From an uncultured Collinsella sp. (GTDB taxonomy: Bacteria; Actinomycetota; Coriobacteriia; Coriobacteriales; Coriobacteriaceae), in NCBI GenBank assembly GCA_958452935.1, contig CAUDVX010000025.1, positions 1 through 25,258 on the forward strand: a stretch of 25,258 nt of DNA. Reading direction: 5' to 3'. The position numbers and the translations under genes were made by a program. The notes under the pieces are model-generated. The model made no database searches and had not been told where the DNA came from. It worked only from the letters and a program-made list of their open reading frames with translations. Of this stretch, positions 6,578-14,567 are shown piece after piece (the stretch's first letter is position 1; the number at the start of each line of letters is the position of its first letter).

Positions 6578-8877
6578 GCACGCCCAAGCGCGAGCATGTG
6601 ATGCCACCTCGGCCATTGATGCCGTGGACGATGGCACTTTGTGCCGGCTTGTGTGTGAGCTGTAGCTTGGTACTTAACCTGGTGGCCGATTTGCTACTGG
6701 GAGAGTGGGCAGCGCCTGTCATGTTGCTTATGGCCATTCCCGTTGCGGCTGCGGCTTACATCGTATTGGCTCGGTCCTGTATGCGCCTTGTGCGGTGGAG
6801 ACGATGGCTCTATGCCGCGGCCCTTGGCCTCGTGGCGGGGGCGGTCGTGTCCGCGGGCTGGGCGATCGGGGCGGTACGTGCTTCGAGGGCACTGGATAAT
6901 CGGGCCGCGAGCAGTCTCGAGTTTGTTGTGCACGGCGACCCGTCCATCAATGACGGTGCGTACTCCTATACCTGCGATGCGTATGCGGGCGAAAAGCGTT
7001 TGGGTCAGGTGCGGCTGTCGTGTGATCGCGAGCTCGGCGTCGGTTCGCATGTACGTGCTATCGGTCGAATTTCGCGCTTTGAGAACGACGCGTACGGGCG
7101 CTCGCGCGTGCTTCGAGGCGAGGTACGCAAGGTTAAAGCCGTTCGGATTGTGTCGGTCGATGAGGGCTCTCCGGGGCCGCTGCTTCGGCTGCGAAATGGT
7201 CTGCTTGCGTCCATCGCGCCTGCGACCGACCCGGCGCGTTCGCTCATTGCCGGTGTCGTCTGCGGTCGTTCGGCCGAGCTGCGCGCCCAGCCGGCGGGCG
7301 ACTGGTTTTCGGTAACGGGCACCGCGCATCTCATCGCTGTCTCGGGCAGCCATCTTGCCATCGTGGGGTTTGTGATTGAGAGCGCCCTGCAAAAGACGCG
7401 CCTCTCTCGTGGGCTTCAGCGGGGGCTGTTGGTGCTGGCCCTTGCTGCCTATGCCGTCTTTACGGGCGCTTCGCCTTCGGCCGTGCGCGCGTGCTGTATG
7501 GTGGCGGCGACGCTTGTCGCCAACGGCGCCGGACGTCGTCGGCATGGCCTCTCGGCTCTGTTTGTGACCATGGCAATCTTTGTGTTGCTGCGTCCGACGG
7601 TATTGTTTGAGATGGGTTTTCAGCTTTCGTGCGCCAGCGTATTTGCCATCCTTTGTTTTTGCCCCTACGCCACCTACGCCTTGGTTGAGCTGGGCGTGCC
7701 CTCGGGGGTTGCCAGTATTTTGTCCGTCACACTGTGCTCGCAGCTGGCGACTCTTCCCGTTACCATTCCTACATTTGGGACGTTTTCGCTCATTGCCCCG
7801 CTCGCAAACGCCGTGATCGGTCCGGTGATAAGCGTGCTGCTCGCATCGTCGGTCGTGCTGGTGCCCTGCTCGCTTGTGCCGCTGTTGAGTCGCGTGGCTC
7901 TCGTAGTGCCCATGATTGTCGCTCGTTGCGCGCTGTTCTTTGAGCAGCTTTTTGCTGCTGTTCCGGGCGCATCCGTTACTGTGCCGCCCGATACGGTCTG
8001 GGTATACATGGTGCCGTTCGCGCTGGCGGTCCTCTTGGTCTGGTGGCCACGTCCCCGCGCACGCCCCATGGCGGCGGGGCTTGCATGCCTGGTGCTCTTG
8101 GCTGCGATTCCGTACGTCTACTGGGATCGATTCGCGTCGCCTTCGGTGACGGTGCTCGATGTGGGGCAGGCCGATGCGATTCTTATCCGCCAGGGTGGCG
8201 CCGTGGCGCTCGTGGACTGTGGGCTCGATGAGCGCGTGGTGTCGGCGTTGGTTCGCAATAACGTGCGCCATATCGACGCCGTCTTTGTGACGCATTGGGA
8301 TGAGGATCACTGGGGTGGTCTGCCTGCCGTGCTCGAACAGTTTTCGGTCGGAACGATTGCCGTGGCGGCGGATGCGCTGGAGGATGCTCCTGCCGAGGTA
8401 TTGAGCCGACCTGGCGTGGAGTATCGGCAGGTGCGCCGTGGGGATACGGTCGACATCGGCTCATTTTGCGCCCGCGTGATGTGGCCATTCGAGTCCGTGG
8501 ATGGCGAGGGCAATGAAGACTCGCTTGTCTTGCTGCTCAGTTATGTCCAAGGAGGCCAGAGTCTCCGCATGCTACTCACCGGTGATGCCGAGCTCGATCA
8601 GGAACGCGAGTTTGTACAGAAGGTGGGGGATATCGATGTGCTCAAGCTGGGACATCACGGCTCAAAGGTTTCTGTCGACCTAGACCTGCTGGAAGCGCTT
8701 AAGCCCGAGCTCTCTATCGCGAGTGCGGGCGAGGGCAACCGCTACGGCCATCCCTCGGACGCCTGCATCGATGCCGTTAAGGAAGCGGGCGGCGCATTTG
8801 CTTGCACTATCGAACAAGGAGACATTACCGTCACGCCGACTGCGAAGGGCTTTGCGATGCGATGCCAGCGGCCGTGA
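6574..8877 (+). CDS. comEC: DNA internalization channel ComEC/Rec2
   Basis: ComEC forms the membrane channel that brings single-stranded DNA into the cytoplasm during transformation. The 767-residue protein has two N-terminal hydrophobic segments, an OB-like soluble part (about 110-200), the central multi-helix competence domain (about 220-510) with the family stretch AHLIAVSGSHLAI, and a C-terminal metallo-beta-lactamase domain (about 521-767). That domain keeps the metal motif THWDEDHWGG (around 572), LLTGDAE, and GHHGSK (around 693), so its nuclease-like site looks intact. The start is ATG at 6574 inside the comEA stop (ATGA); an earlier TTG at 6562 is less likely. The gene appears complete, though function depends on pilus and ComFA genes not in the window. 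Confidence 0.95.
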   Translation: MSTPKREHVMPPRPLMPWTMALCAGLCVSCSLVLNLVADLLLGEWAAPVMLLMAIPVAAAAYIVLARSCMRLVRWRRWLYAAALGLVAGAVVSAGWAIGAVRASRALDNRAASSLEFVVHGDPSINDGAYSYTCDAYAGEKRLGQVRLSCDRELGVGSHVRAIGRISRFENDAYGRSRVLRGEVRKVKAVRIVSVDEGSPGPLLRLRNGLLASIAPATDPARSLIAGVVCGRSAELRAQPAGDWFSVTGTAHLIAVSGSHLAIVGFVIESALQKTRLSRGLQRGLLVLALAAYAVFTGASPSAVRACCMVAATLVANGAGRRRHGLSALFVTMAIFVLLRPTVLFEMGFQLSCASVFAILCFCPYATYALVELGVPSGVASILSVTLCSQLATLPVTIPTFGTFSLIAPLANAVIGPVISVLLASSVVLVPCSLVPLLSRVALVVPMIVARCALFFEQLFAAVPGASVTVPPDTVWVYMVPFALAVLLVWWPRPRARPMAAGLACLVLLAAIPYVYWDRFASPSVTVLDVGQADAILIRQGGAVALVDCGLDERVVSALVRNNVRHIDAVFVTHWDEDHWGGLPAVLEQFSVGTIAVAADALEDAPAEVLSRPGVEYRQVRRGDTVDIGSFCARVMWPFESVDGEGNEDSLVLLLSYVQGGQSLRMLLTGDAELDQEREFVQKVGDIDVLKLGHHGSKVSVDLDLLEALKPELSIASAGEGNRYGHPSDACIDAVKEAGGAFACTIEQGDITVTPTAKGFAMRCQRP

Positions 8878-8885
8878 TGACATCG

Positions 8886-8915
8886 TTGGCGCGCGGTGGG
8901 CCCCTGGGCTAAAAT
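8886..8915 (+). promoter_or_regulatory. Promoter of holA
   Basis: TTGGCG (8886-8891) and TAAAAT (8910-8915) are spaced 18 bases apart, a good housekeeping match. The start would be near 8922, giving a leader of about 34 bases with GAGGGGAG ahead of the holA ATG. This rules against a longer holA reading from 8896, since that codon would be upstream of the transcript start. Confidence 0.6.
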
Positions 8916-8955
8916 GGCACGGTACGAATTCGAGAGTCTGCGAGAGGGGAGCGCA

Positions 8956-9918
8956 ATGTCCGAAACCGGTCTGCTGCCGGCTTATCTGATCGTCGGTACC
9001 GATGGGGTCAAGCGCGACCACGCCGTCTCGCGTATGAAAGCTCGCTTGGAAAAGTCGGGTATGGTTGAGTTCAACCTCGATGAACGCGACATGACTAAAG
9101 ATCCCGATATCGAGTCGATCATCGGCTCGCTCAATACCTTTCCTATGGGTAGCGAGTTTCGCCTGGTGATCCTCGACGGCTGCTCCAAGCTTTCCAAGGC
9201 GATTTCTGAACCGCTCGTCGAGTACCTCGCAAGTCCCAGCCCCACGACGGTCTGTCTCATTATCGCCGACTCACTTGCCAAGAATACGCGCCTGTATAAG
9301 GCAATCGCCAAGATCGACAAGAAGGCTATCGTCGATTGCTCGGGTACCAAGCGCTGGGAACTGCCGCGCCGTGTTCAGCAGATGGCGACGCAGCGCGGTA
9401 AGTCCATCTCGACGGCTGCTGCCGAGGAGCTCGTCTCGCGTTCGGGCGAAAACACGCGCATGCTCGATAACGACCTGGCAAAGCTCGCCCAGATGGTCGA
9501 GGCGCCCCAGATTGAGCTTGCCGACGTGGAGCGCTGGATCGTGCGTACGGCCGAGGTTCAGCCCTGGGACTTCCTCAACGCCGTCTCGGCTCGCGATATG
9601 CGGCGTTCGCTCGAACTCTTTAAGCTTCTGCCCTCCAAGAGCTACGTGTGGACCTACACGCTGCTATGCGGTCGCATCCGTGAGCTGATTGTTGCTAAGG
9701 CGCTCGATGGGCGTGGGCAGGGGCGTGAGCTCGCCGCGACGCTCAAGCTTCAGGCCTGGCAGGTCAAGAATCACCTTACCTGGGCACGTCGCTTTTCGAT
9801 GGCAGAGCTCGTCGCAGCGCTCGAGGGTGCCGTCGATGTGGAGCTCGCGCTCAAGGGCTCAGCCGACTCGGAGACCGCGCTTATGCTCTGGATTACGAAC
9901 ATCTTGAGAAAATCGTGA
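8956..9918 (+). CDS. holA: DNA polymerase III delta subunit
   Basis: Delta opens the beta sliding clamp as part of the clamp loader. The 320-residue product has the family layout: a RecA-like domain I opening with LPAYLIVGTDGVKRDHAVSRM, an AAA+ lid domain around 140-210 (RMLDNDLAKLAQM, family-typical), and the helical collar domain (215-320, with QPWDFLNAVSARD, RIRELIVAK and VELALKGS). Delta has no working Walker site, as expected. ATG 8956 has GAGGGGAG just upstream and lies downstream of the promoter. The usual comEA-comEC-holA-rpsT order is seen in many Gram-positives and supports the call. Confidence 0.94.
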   Translation: MSETGLLPAYLIVGTDGVKRDHAVSRMKARLEKSGMVEFNLDERDMTKDPDIESIIGSLNTFPMGSEFRLVILDGCSKLSKAISEPLVEYLASPSPTTVCLIIADSLAKNTRLYKAIAKIDKKAIVDCSGTKRWELPRRVQQMATQRGKSISTAAAEELVSRSGENTRMLDNDLAKLAQMVEAPQIELADVERWIVRTAEVQPWDFLNAVSARDMRRSLELFKLLPSKSYVWTYTLLCGRIRELIVAKALDGRGQGRELAATLKLQAWQVKNHLTWARRFSMAELVAALEGAVDVELALKGSADSETALMLWITNILRKS

Positions 9919-9967
9919 TGATACCTGCCTATTTGACAAATTCGTTCTATCCCTTTGAGGGGGAGCG

Positions 9968-9976
9968 TGCTATAGT
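9968..9976 (+). promoter_or_regulatory. Extended -10 promoter of rpsT
   Basis: TGC plus TATAGT is a strong extended -10. Transcription would start near 9983, giving a leader of about 69 bases. A perfect TTGACA at 9933-9938 lies 32 bases upstream of the -10, too far for a normal -35, so it is either coincidental or part of another promoter. Confidence 0.6.
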
Positions 9977-10051
9977 AGGCGCTTGCATGACCTCACCGTG
10001 TCTCAGAGGTGTCATACATTTTTTGCAAGGAACTCGAAAGGAACTCCAGAA

Positions 10052-10318
10052 GTGGCAAACATCAAGTCTCAGAAGAAGCGTATCCGCACCAATGAGGCAG
10101 CTCGCATGCGTAACAAGGCTGTCAAGTCCGAGCTCAAGACGCTGACCAAGCACGTCCAGTCCGCCGTCGCCGAGGGCGACGCCGAGAAGGCCCAGGCTGC
10201 CCTCAAGACCGTCACCAAGCGTCTCGACATGGCTGCCGCTAAGCATGTCATCCACAAGAACCAGGCTTCTAACCGCAAGTCCGGTCTTGCCAAGCTCGTG
10301 AACAGCATCAACGCTTAA
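10052..10318 (+). CDS. rpsT: 30S ribosomal protein S20
   Basis: S20 is a small basic helical protein bound to 16S rRNA helices 9 and 44. The 88-residue product begins (M)ANIKSQKKRIRTNEAARMRNK, as the family does, and is rich in Lys, Arg and Ala throughout, with MAAAKHVIHKNQASNRKSGLAK near the end. The GTG at 10052 is chosen because it gives the standard N-terminus and has AAAGGA at 10037-10042. A frame open from 9983 would add an unrelated segment that overlaps the presumed transcript start. The AAGGAACTC sequence upstream is present twice (10027 and 10038). The gene has its own promoter and terminator. Confidence 0.96.
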   Translation: MANIKSQKKRIRTNEAARMRNKAVKSELKTLTKHVQSAVAEGDAEKAQAALKTVTKRLDMAAAKHVIHKNQASNRKSGLAKLVNSINA

Positions 10319-10352
10319 GTTGTAAATTTCACACCACACAGATTACGCGCAT

Positions 10353-10389
10353 AAATGGAGCCTGTTTTATGGAACAGGCTCCATTTTTT
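10353..10389 (+). terminator. Intrinsic terminator after rpsT
   Basis: Bases 10353-10366 pair with 10373-10386 in a 14-bp perfect stem (ATGGAGCCTGTT core) with loop TTATGG, running into TTTTTTG. It is a textbook terminator 34 bases after rpsT and separates it from lepA. Confidence 0.93.
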
Positions 10390-10392
10390 GTA

Positions 10393-10407
10393 CCGCTCGG
10401 GTAAGAT
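10393..10407 (+). promoter_or_regulatory. Candidate -10 promoter of lepA (leaderless start)
   Basis: TAAGAT (10402-10407) is preceded by CCGCTCGGG. The expected transcription start is 10414-10415, right at the lepA ATG. No clear -35 is visible. The same CCGCTCGGGTA sequence occurs at the dnaJ promoter (14511-14521). Confidence 0.45.
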
Positions 10408-10414
10408 AGTCCGC

Positions 10415-12226
10415 ATGAATACTTCAATTGACATTTCCCACATCCGTAACTTCTCGATCGTTGCGCATATCGACCATGGCAAGTCCACGATCAGTGACCG
10501 CATCCTCGAGCTCACCCATACCGTCGATGAGCGCGACATGGAGTCGCAGCTGCTCGACACCATGGACATCGAGCGCGAGCGCGGCATCACGATCAAGTCC
10601 AATGCCGTCCGCGTGTCCTATGACGCCGACGACGGCGAGACGTATCAGTTCAACCTGATCGATACGCCGGGCCACGTGGACTTCACCTACGAGGTCTCGC
10701 GTTCGCTTGCCGCTTGCGAGGGTGCGGTGCTCGTCGTGGACGCCACTCAGGGCGTCGAGGCACAGACCGTTTCCAACGCGACGCTCGCCATGAACGCCAA
10801 CTTGGACATTGTTCCGGCCATCAACAAGATCGACCTTCCCTCGGCGCACCCCGACGAGGTTAAGACCGAGATCGAAGACGATCTAGCCATTCCCGCCGAC
10901 GATGCCGTGTGCGTGTCGGGCAAGACCGGCGAGGGCATCCACGATCTGCTGGAGTCCATCGTCCTTTTGATTTCGCCTCCCAAGGGCGATGCAAATGGCC
11001 CTCTCAAGGCGCTTATTCTGGATTCGTACTTCGATGAGTACCGCGGCGTCGTCGCCACGGTGCGCGTCTTTGACGGTTCCATCAAAAAGGGCGATACCCT
11101 GCGTATGATGCAGGCCAAGGGCGACTTCCTGGTCGACGGCGTGGGCGTCAAGCGCCCTGCCGAGACGCCGGTCGATGCTCTGACCGTCGGCGAGGTTGGA
11201 TATGTGGTCACGGGTTTGAAGGACCCCGAGGCTGTGCGCGTAGGCGATACTCTTACGTGGGCTTCGAACCCCTGCCTCGAGCCGCTGCCGGGCTACCGCG
11301 AGGCCAAGCCTATGGTCTACACGGGCCTGTTCCCCATCGACAACAAGGACTACGAGAACCTGCGCGACGCGCTCGATAAGCTGCACGTCAACGATCCTTC
11401 GTTGGTGTGGGAGCCTGAGACGTCGGTGGCGCTGGGCTTTGGCTTCCGCGTGGGCTTCTTGGGCCTGCTGCACATGGAGGTCGTCAAGGAGCGCCTGGAG
11501 CGCGAGTTCAATCTGGACCTGATCGCCACGAGCCCCTCGGTCGACTACCACGTGTACAAGACTGACGGCGAAATGATTGATGTCCGCAGCCCGCAGGATC
11601 TGCCCGAGGCCACGCGTATCGAGCGTATCGAAGAGCCCTACCTCAAGGCAAAGATCATCTGCCCGCCCGAGTATACGGGTGCCGTCATGCAGCTCGCTAT
11701 CGAGCACCGTGGCGTCACGACCGATATGATCCACCTGACGAGCAAATCGGTCGAGATGCGCTTTGATATGCCGCTCGCCGAGCTCATCTTGGACTTCTTC
11801 GATCAGCTCAAGAGCCGCACCAAGGGTTACGCTTCGCTCGACTATGAGTTCAATGAATATCGCCCCTCCGAGCTCGTCAAGCTCGACATCCTGCTTTCGG
11901 GCGACGAGGTGGACGCTCTGTCGTTTATCGTACACAAGGATAAGGCTTATGGCCTGGCCCGCGGCCTGTGCGACAAGCTCAAGGAGATCATCCCGCGGCA
12001 GCTGTTCGAGGTGCCTATCCAGGGCGCCATTGGCAACAAGATCATCGCCCGCTCCACCGTTAAGGCGCGCCGTAAGGATGTGCTGGCCAAGTGTTACGGC
12101 GGCGATATCTCGCGAAAGCGCAAGCTGCTCGAGAAGCAGAAAGAGGGCAAGAAGCGCATGAAGGCCATCGGCTCGGTCGAGGTCCCGCAGGAGGCCTTTA
12201 TGGCGATTCTCAAGGTGGACGAGTAG
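10415..12226 (+). CDS. lepA: Elongation factor 4 (LepA)
   Basis: LepA is a translational GTPase that acts on ribosomes during elongation or 30S assembly. The 603-residue product matches the family length. It shows the G1 loop AHIDHGKST (17-25), RERGITI in switch I, G3 DTPGHVDF (83-90), G4 NKID (137-140), EF-G-like domains II, III and V, and the LepA-specific C-terminal domain with KDKAYGLARGLCDKLKEIIPRQLFEVPIQ and KARRKDVLAKCYGGDISRKRKLLEKQKEGKKRMK-type sequence. ATG 10415 gives the standard N-terminus. An in-frame ATG at 10355 lies inside the rpsT terminator stem and upstream of the promoter, so it is rejected. There is no ribosome binding site before 10415. Confidence 0.97.
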   Translation: MNTSIDISHIRNFSIVAHIDHGKSTISDRILELTHTVDERDMESQLLDTMDIERERGITIKSNAVRVSYDADDGETYQFNLIDTPGHVDFTYEVSRSLAACEGAVLVVDATQGVEAQTVSNATLAMNANLDIVPAINKIDLPSAHPDEVKTEIEDDLAIPADDAVCVSGKTGEGIHDLLESIVLLISPPKGDANGPLKALILDSYFDEYRGVVATVRVFDGSIKKGDTLRMMQAKGDFLVDGVGVKRPAETPVDALTVGEVGYVVTGLKDPEAVRVGDTLTWASNPCLEPLPGYREAKPMVYTGLFPIDNKDYENLRDALDKLHVNDPSLVWEPETSVALGFGFRVGFLGLLHMEVVKERLEREFNLDLIATSPSVDYHVYKTDGEMIDVRSPQDLPEATRIERIEEPYLKAKIICPPEYTGAVMQLAIEHRGVTTDMIHLTSKSVEMRFDMPLAELILDFFDQLKSRTKGYASLDYEFNEYRPSELVKLDILLSGDEVDALSFIVHKDKAYGLARGLCDKLKEIIPRQLFEVPIQGAIGNKIIARSTVKARRKDVLAKCYGGDISRKRKLLEKQKEGKKRMKAIGSVEVPQEAFMAILKVDE

Positions 12227-12230
12227 GTCC

Positions 12231-13274
12231 ATGGCGCTTTCTGAATACAGCAAGCGGCTGCTGGGCGCCTATGCCGAGCAGCCGTTCCTTATGGCTCCCA
12301 TGGCGGGCGTAACCGACCCCGCCTATCGCATCATGTGTCGCCGCCGCGGCGCCAACTTTGCCTACAGCGAGATGGTGAGCGTTGCAGGCCTTGCCTATGC
12401 CAGCAACAAGACGTGGCGCCTGGTGCTGCCGGCCGACGAGGAACAGCAGATTTGCGTGCAGCTCTTTGGTTCCAAGCCCGATCAGTTTGCGAGTGCCGTC
12501 GCTGCCGTCGAGGAACGCGTGGGCGATCGCCTGTCATTGATTGATATCAACATGGCCTGTCCGGCTCGCAAGGTCGTTACCAAGGGCGAGGGCTCGGCGC
12601 TTATGCGCACGCCTGATCTGGCCGAGAAGATTGTCGAGGCAGCGGTGGGCGCGGCGCATGTTCCCGTGACTGTGAAGATCCGCAAGGGTTTTTATGCCGA
12701 GGACCGCAATGCCGCAACGTTTGCCCAGATGCTCGAAGGGGCGGGCGCCGCTGCGGTTGCCGTGCACGGTCGTTGTGCCACGCAGCTCTATACGGGCCAG
12801 GCCGATTGGTCTGTCGTCGATGAGGTTGCCGAAGCCGTCGAGATTCCCGTGATTGGTTCGGGCGATGTGTTCTCGGCCGAGGACGCTGCTGAGCATCTGA
12901 GCGGTTCGGGTGCCAGCGCGGTGTTTATTGCGCGCGGTATCTACGGCAATCCCTGGGTGTTCGGCGATGCACGCGCCCTTGCACTCGATGGCACGCCGGT
13001 TCCTTCTCGCTCCTCGGTCGAGCGCCTGGAGGCCCTGCGTGAGCACCTGACGTTGACGCACGAGCTTCTGCCGCTTATGTCGCGCGCCCGTACGTATGCA
13101 AGCTGGTACTTAAAGGGTATGCCCCATGCCGCCGCCTGGCGCGCTCGGGTGGTGCGTTGCTCCACGTACGAGGAGTTTATGGCGCTGGTCGATGATATCG
13201 AGCGCGACGTGGTGGCCTGCGAGGCCGCCCTTGCCGCCGGCGAATCGGTGCCCGCTCATCCGCTGGAGGCCTAA
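12231..13274 (+). CDS. dusB: tRNA-dihydrouridine synthase
   Basis: Dus enzymes reduce uridines in tRNA to dihydrouridine using FMN and NADPH. The 347-residue TIM barrel has MAPMAGVTDPAYR at 21-33, the catalytic cysteine C110 in DINMACPARKV followed by GSAL, the VTVKIRKGF strand, HGR (FMN phosphate region) and the IPVIGSGDVFS and GASAVFIARGIYGNPW flavin-binding loops. This layout is closest to the DusB group; which uridine it modifies cannot be read from sequence. The start lies 4 bases after lepA with only a weak ribosome site, so it is probably co-transcribed and coupled. The hemW GTG follows its stop after two bases. Confidence 0.93.
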   Translation: MALSEYSKRLLGAYAEQPFLMAPMAGVTDPAYRIMCRRRGANFAYSEMVSVAGLAYASNKTWRLVLPADEEQQICVQLFGSKPDQFASAVAAVEERVGDRLSLIDINMACPARKVVTKGEGSALMRTPDLAEKIVEAAVGAAHVPVTVKIRKGFYAEDRNAATFAQMLEGAGAAAVAVHGRCATQLYTGQADWSVVDEVAEAVEIPVIGSGDVFSAEDAAEHLSGSGASAVFIARGIYGNPWVFGDARALALDGTPVPSRSSVERLEALREHLTLTHELLPLMSRARTYASWYLKGMPHAAAWRARVVRCSTYEEFMALVDDIERDVVACEAALAAGESVPAHPLEA

Positions 13275-13276
13275 CG

Positions 13277-14509
13277 GTGGCCGTTACCGCGCTGTATGTG
13301 CACGTGCCGTTTTGCGCTCAAAAATGCCGCTATTGCGACTTTGACTCGCAAAGCGTGGCCCCGTGCGACCTGGATGCTGCGCTCGATGCCTATTTTGAGC
13401 ACCTGTATACGCGGCTCGATGCCTTTGGCAACGCTGGGGCACTCAGGCAGATCCGCACTGTCTACGTAGGCGGCGGCACGCCGTCGCTGGCAGGGGAGCG
13501 CCTCGTGAAACTTGCCCGTCGTATCTCCATGTGGTGCAAGCCCGTTGAGTTTACTTGTGAAGCCAATCCAGAATCGCTGACGGCTGGGCTCGCCACCGCG
13601 CTTGACGAGGCAGGTGTCACGCGCATCTCTCTGGGCGTGCAGACGCTGGACAATACCGAGTTGGCTGTCATTGGCCGTATCCATGATGCCGAACGGGCGC
13701 TTGAGGCTATCGCGACGGTGAAGGATGTTGGGCTCGATGTTTCGTGCGACCTTATGTGTGGGCTTCCCGGACAGACTATGGCGAGCTGGCAGTACACGCT
13801 CGATGGCGCGCTTGCGGCGGCCCCGCACCATGTGTCGGTCTATCCACTCACGCTCGAGGAGGGCACGCCGCTTTACCGCATGGCGTGCCGTGATGAGTCG
13901 CTTGAGCCCGATGAGGATTTCCAAGCCGCATGCATGGACGTTGCGCGCGAGCGGCTGAGTTCGGCGGGCTACCATCCGTATGAGGTGGCGAGCTACGCGC
14001 TCGATGGGCATGAATGCGCCCACAACATTGCCTATTGGACCGGACAGGGCTATTTGGGTTTGGGTCGTTCTGCCGCGGGTATGCTCGATGCCGAGGATTT
14101 CGATCGCTTGGCCGGGCTGTATCCCGACGTGGCCCCCCGTGGTGACTTTCATCGCGTGCGTCTGGTCCAGCGCAACGATGACGCGACGGCGTTTGAGGCC
14201 GAGTACCTTACGCATCGCGAGGCGGCAGCAGAGGACCTGATGCTCGCTTGTCGCATGACGCGCGGTGTCGCGTCCGATCTGTTGGTTCGCGCGGCTCGTG
14301 TCATCCCTGCTGAGGAGCTGACAGCGGTTTGTGACCGCGCTCTTGAGCTTGGGCTTGCCGCTTGGGTGCCCGCGCACGGTGATACTCATGCGGAGCCTAT
14401 CTCCTCTGCCGATGTCATCGCTGGCCGCTCCTGTGCCCGCCTGGCGCCGACCCACCTGGGCTGGCTCGATGGAAATATGCTGTTCGAGCTGTTTTGGGGT
14501 CTAGCCTAG
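13277..14509 (+). CDS. hemW: HemW, heme chaperone of the radical SAM family
   Basis: HemW resembles coproporphyrinogen dehydrogenase (HemN) but acts as a heme-binding/insertion protein. The 410-residue product begins with ALYVHVPFCAQKCRYCDF, giving the CxxxCxxC cluster C13, C17 and C20, then YVGGGTPS, EANPES, GVQTLD and the HemW-type C-terminal motif HNIAYW with GYLGLGRSAAG. HemW rather than HemN is chosen on the short N-terminus and the HNxxYW motif; older annotations would say oxygen-independent coproporphyrinogen III oxidase. It begins with GTG two bases after dusB. The C-terminal winged-helix part (about 305-410) is more divergent. Confidence 0.92.
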   Translation: MAVTALYVHVPFCAQKCRYCDFDSQSVAPCDLDAALDAYFEHLYTRLDAFGNAGALRQIRTVYVGGGTPSLAGERLVKLARRISMWCKPVEFTCEANPESLTAGLATALDEAGVTRISLGVQTLDNTELAVIGRIHDAERALEAIATVKDVGLDVSCDLMCGLPGQTMASWQYTLDGALAAAPHHVSVYPLTLEEGTPLYRMACRDESLEPDEDFQAACMDVARERLSSAGYHPYEVASYALDGHECAHNIAYWTGQGYLGLGRSAAGMLDAEDFDRLAGLYPDVAPRGDFHRVRLVQRNDDATAFEAEYLTHREAAAEDLMLACRMTRGVASDLLVRAARVIPAEELTAVCDRALELGLAAWVPAHGDTHAEPISSADVIAGRSCARLAPTHLGWLDGNMLFELFWGLA

Positions 14510-14510
14510 G

Positions 14511-14525
14511 CCGCTCGGGTAGAAT
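14511..14525 (+). promoter_or_regulatory. Candidate promoter upstream of the J-protein genes
   Basis: TAGAAT (14520-14525) follows CCGCTCGGG, the same context as at lepA. Transcription would start near 14532, about 36 bases before the dnaJ-like ATG, with AGGAGG between. No CIRCE palindrome or HspR-type repeat was seen around it. Confidence 0.45.
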
Positions 14526-14567
14526 TACCGCAATATATACGCTGCTGTGAGCAGGAGGTTGCCGCGC

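Noticed and set aside
6694..8310. 538-codon minus-strand open frame opposite comEC (and similar long ones opposite pyrD, rpoZ/thiI, lepA, hemW, dnaJ, mtaB and era)
   Set aside because: Same codon-bias effect. The sense-strand products are recognisable conserved proteins, and the antisense products are of low complexity with no ribosome sites.
8896..8955. Upstream start for holA
   Set aside because: The start codon lies between the -35 and -10 elements of the holA promoter; ATG 8956 has a good ribosome site.
9933..9938. Perfect TTGACA as -35 of the rpsT promoter
   Set aside because: It is 32 bases from TATAGT, beyond the 16-19 base range, and no -10 is found at the proper distance from it.
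10355..10414. Upstream ATG start for lepA
   Set aside because: The codons lie in the rpsT terminator hairpin, upstream of the likely promoter, and add 20 residues not seen in LepA.
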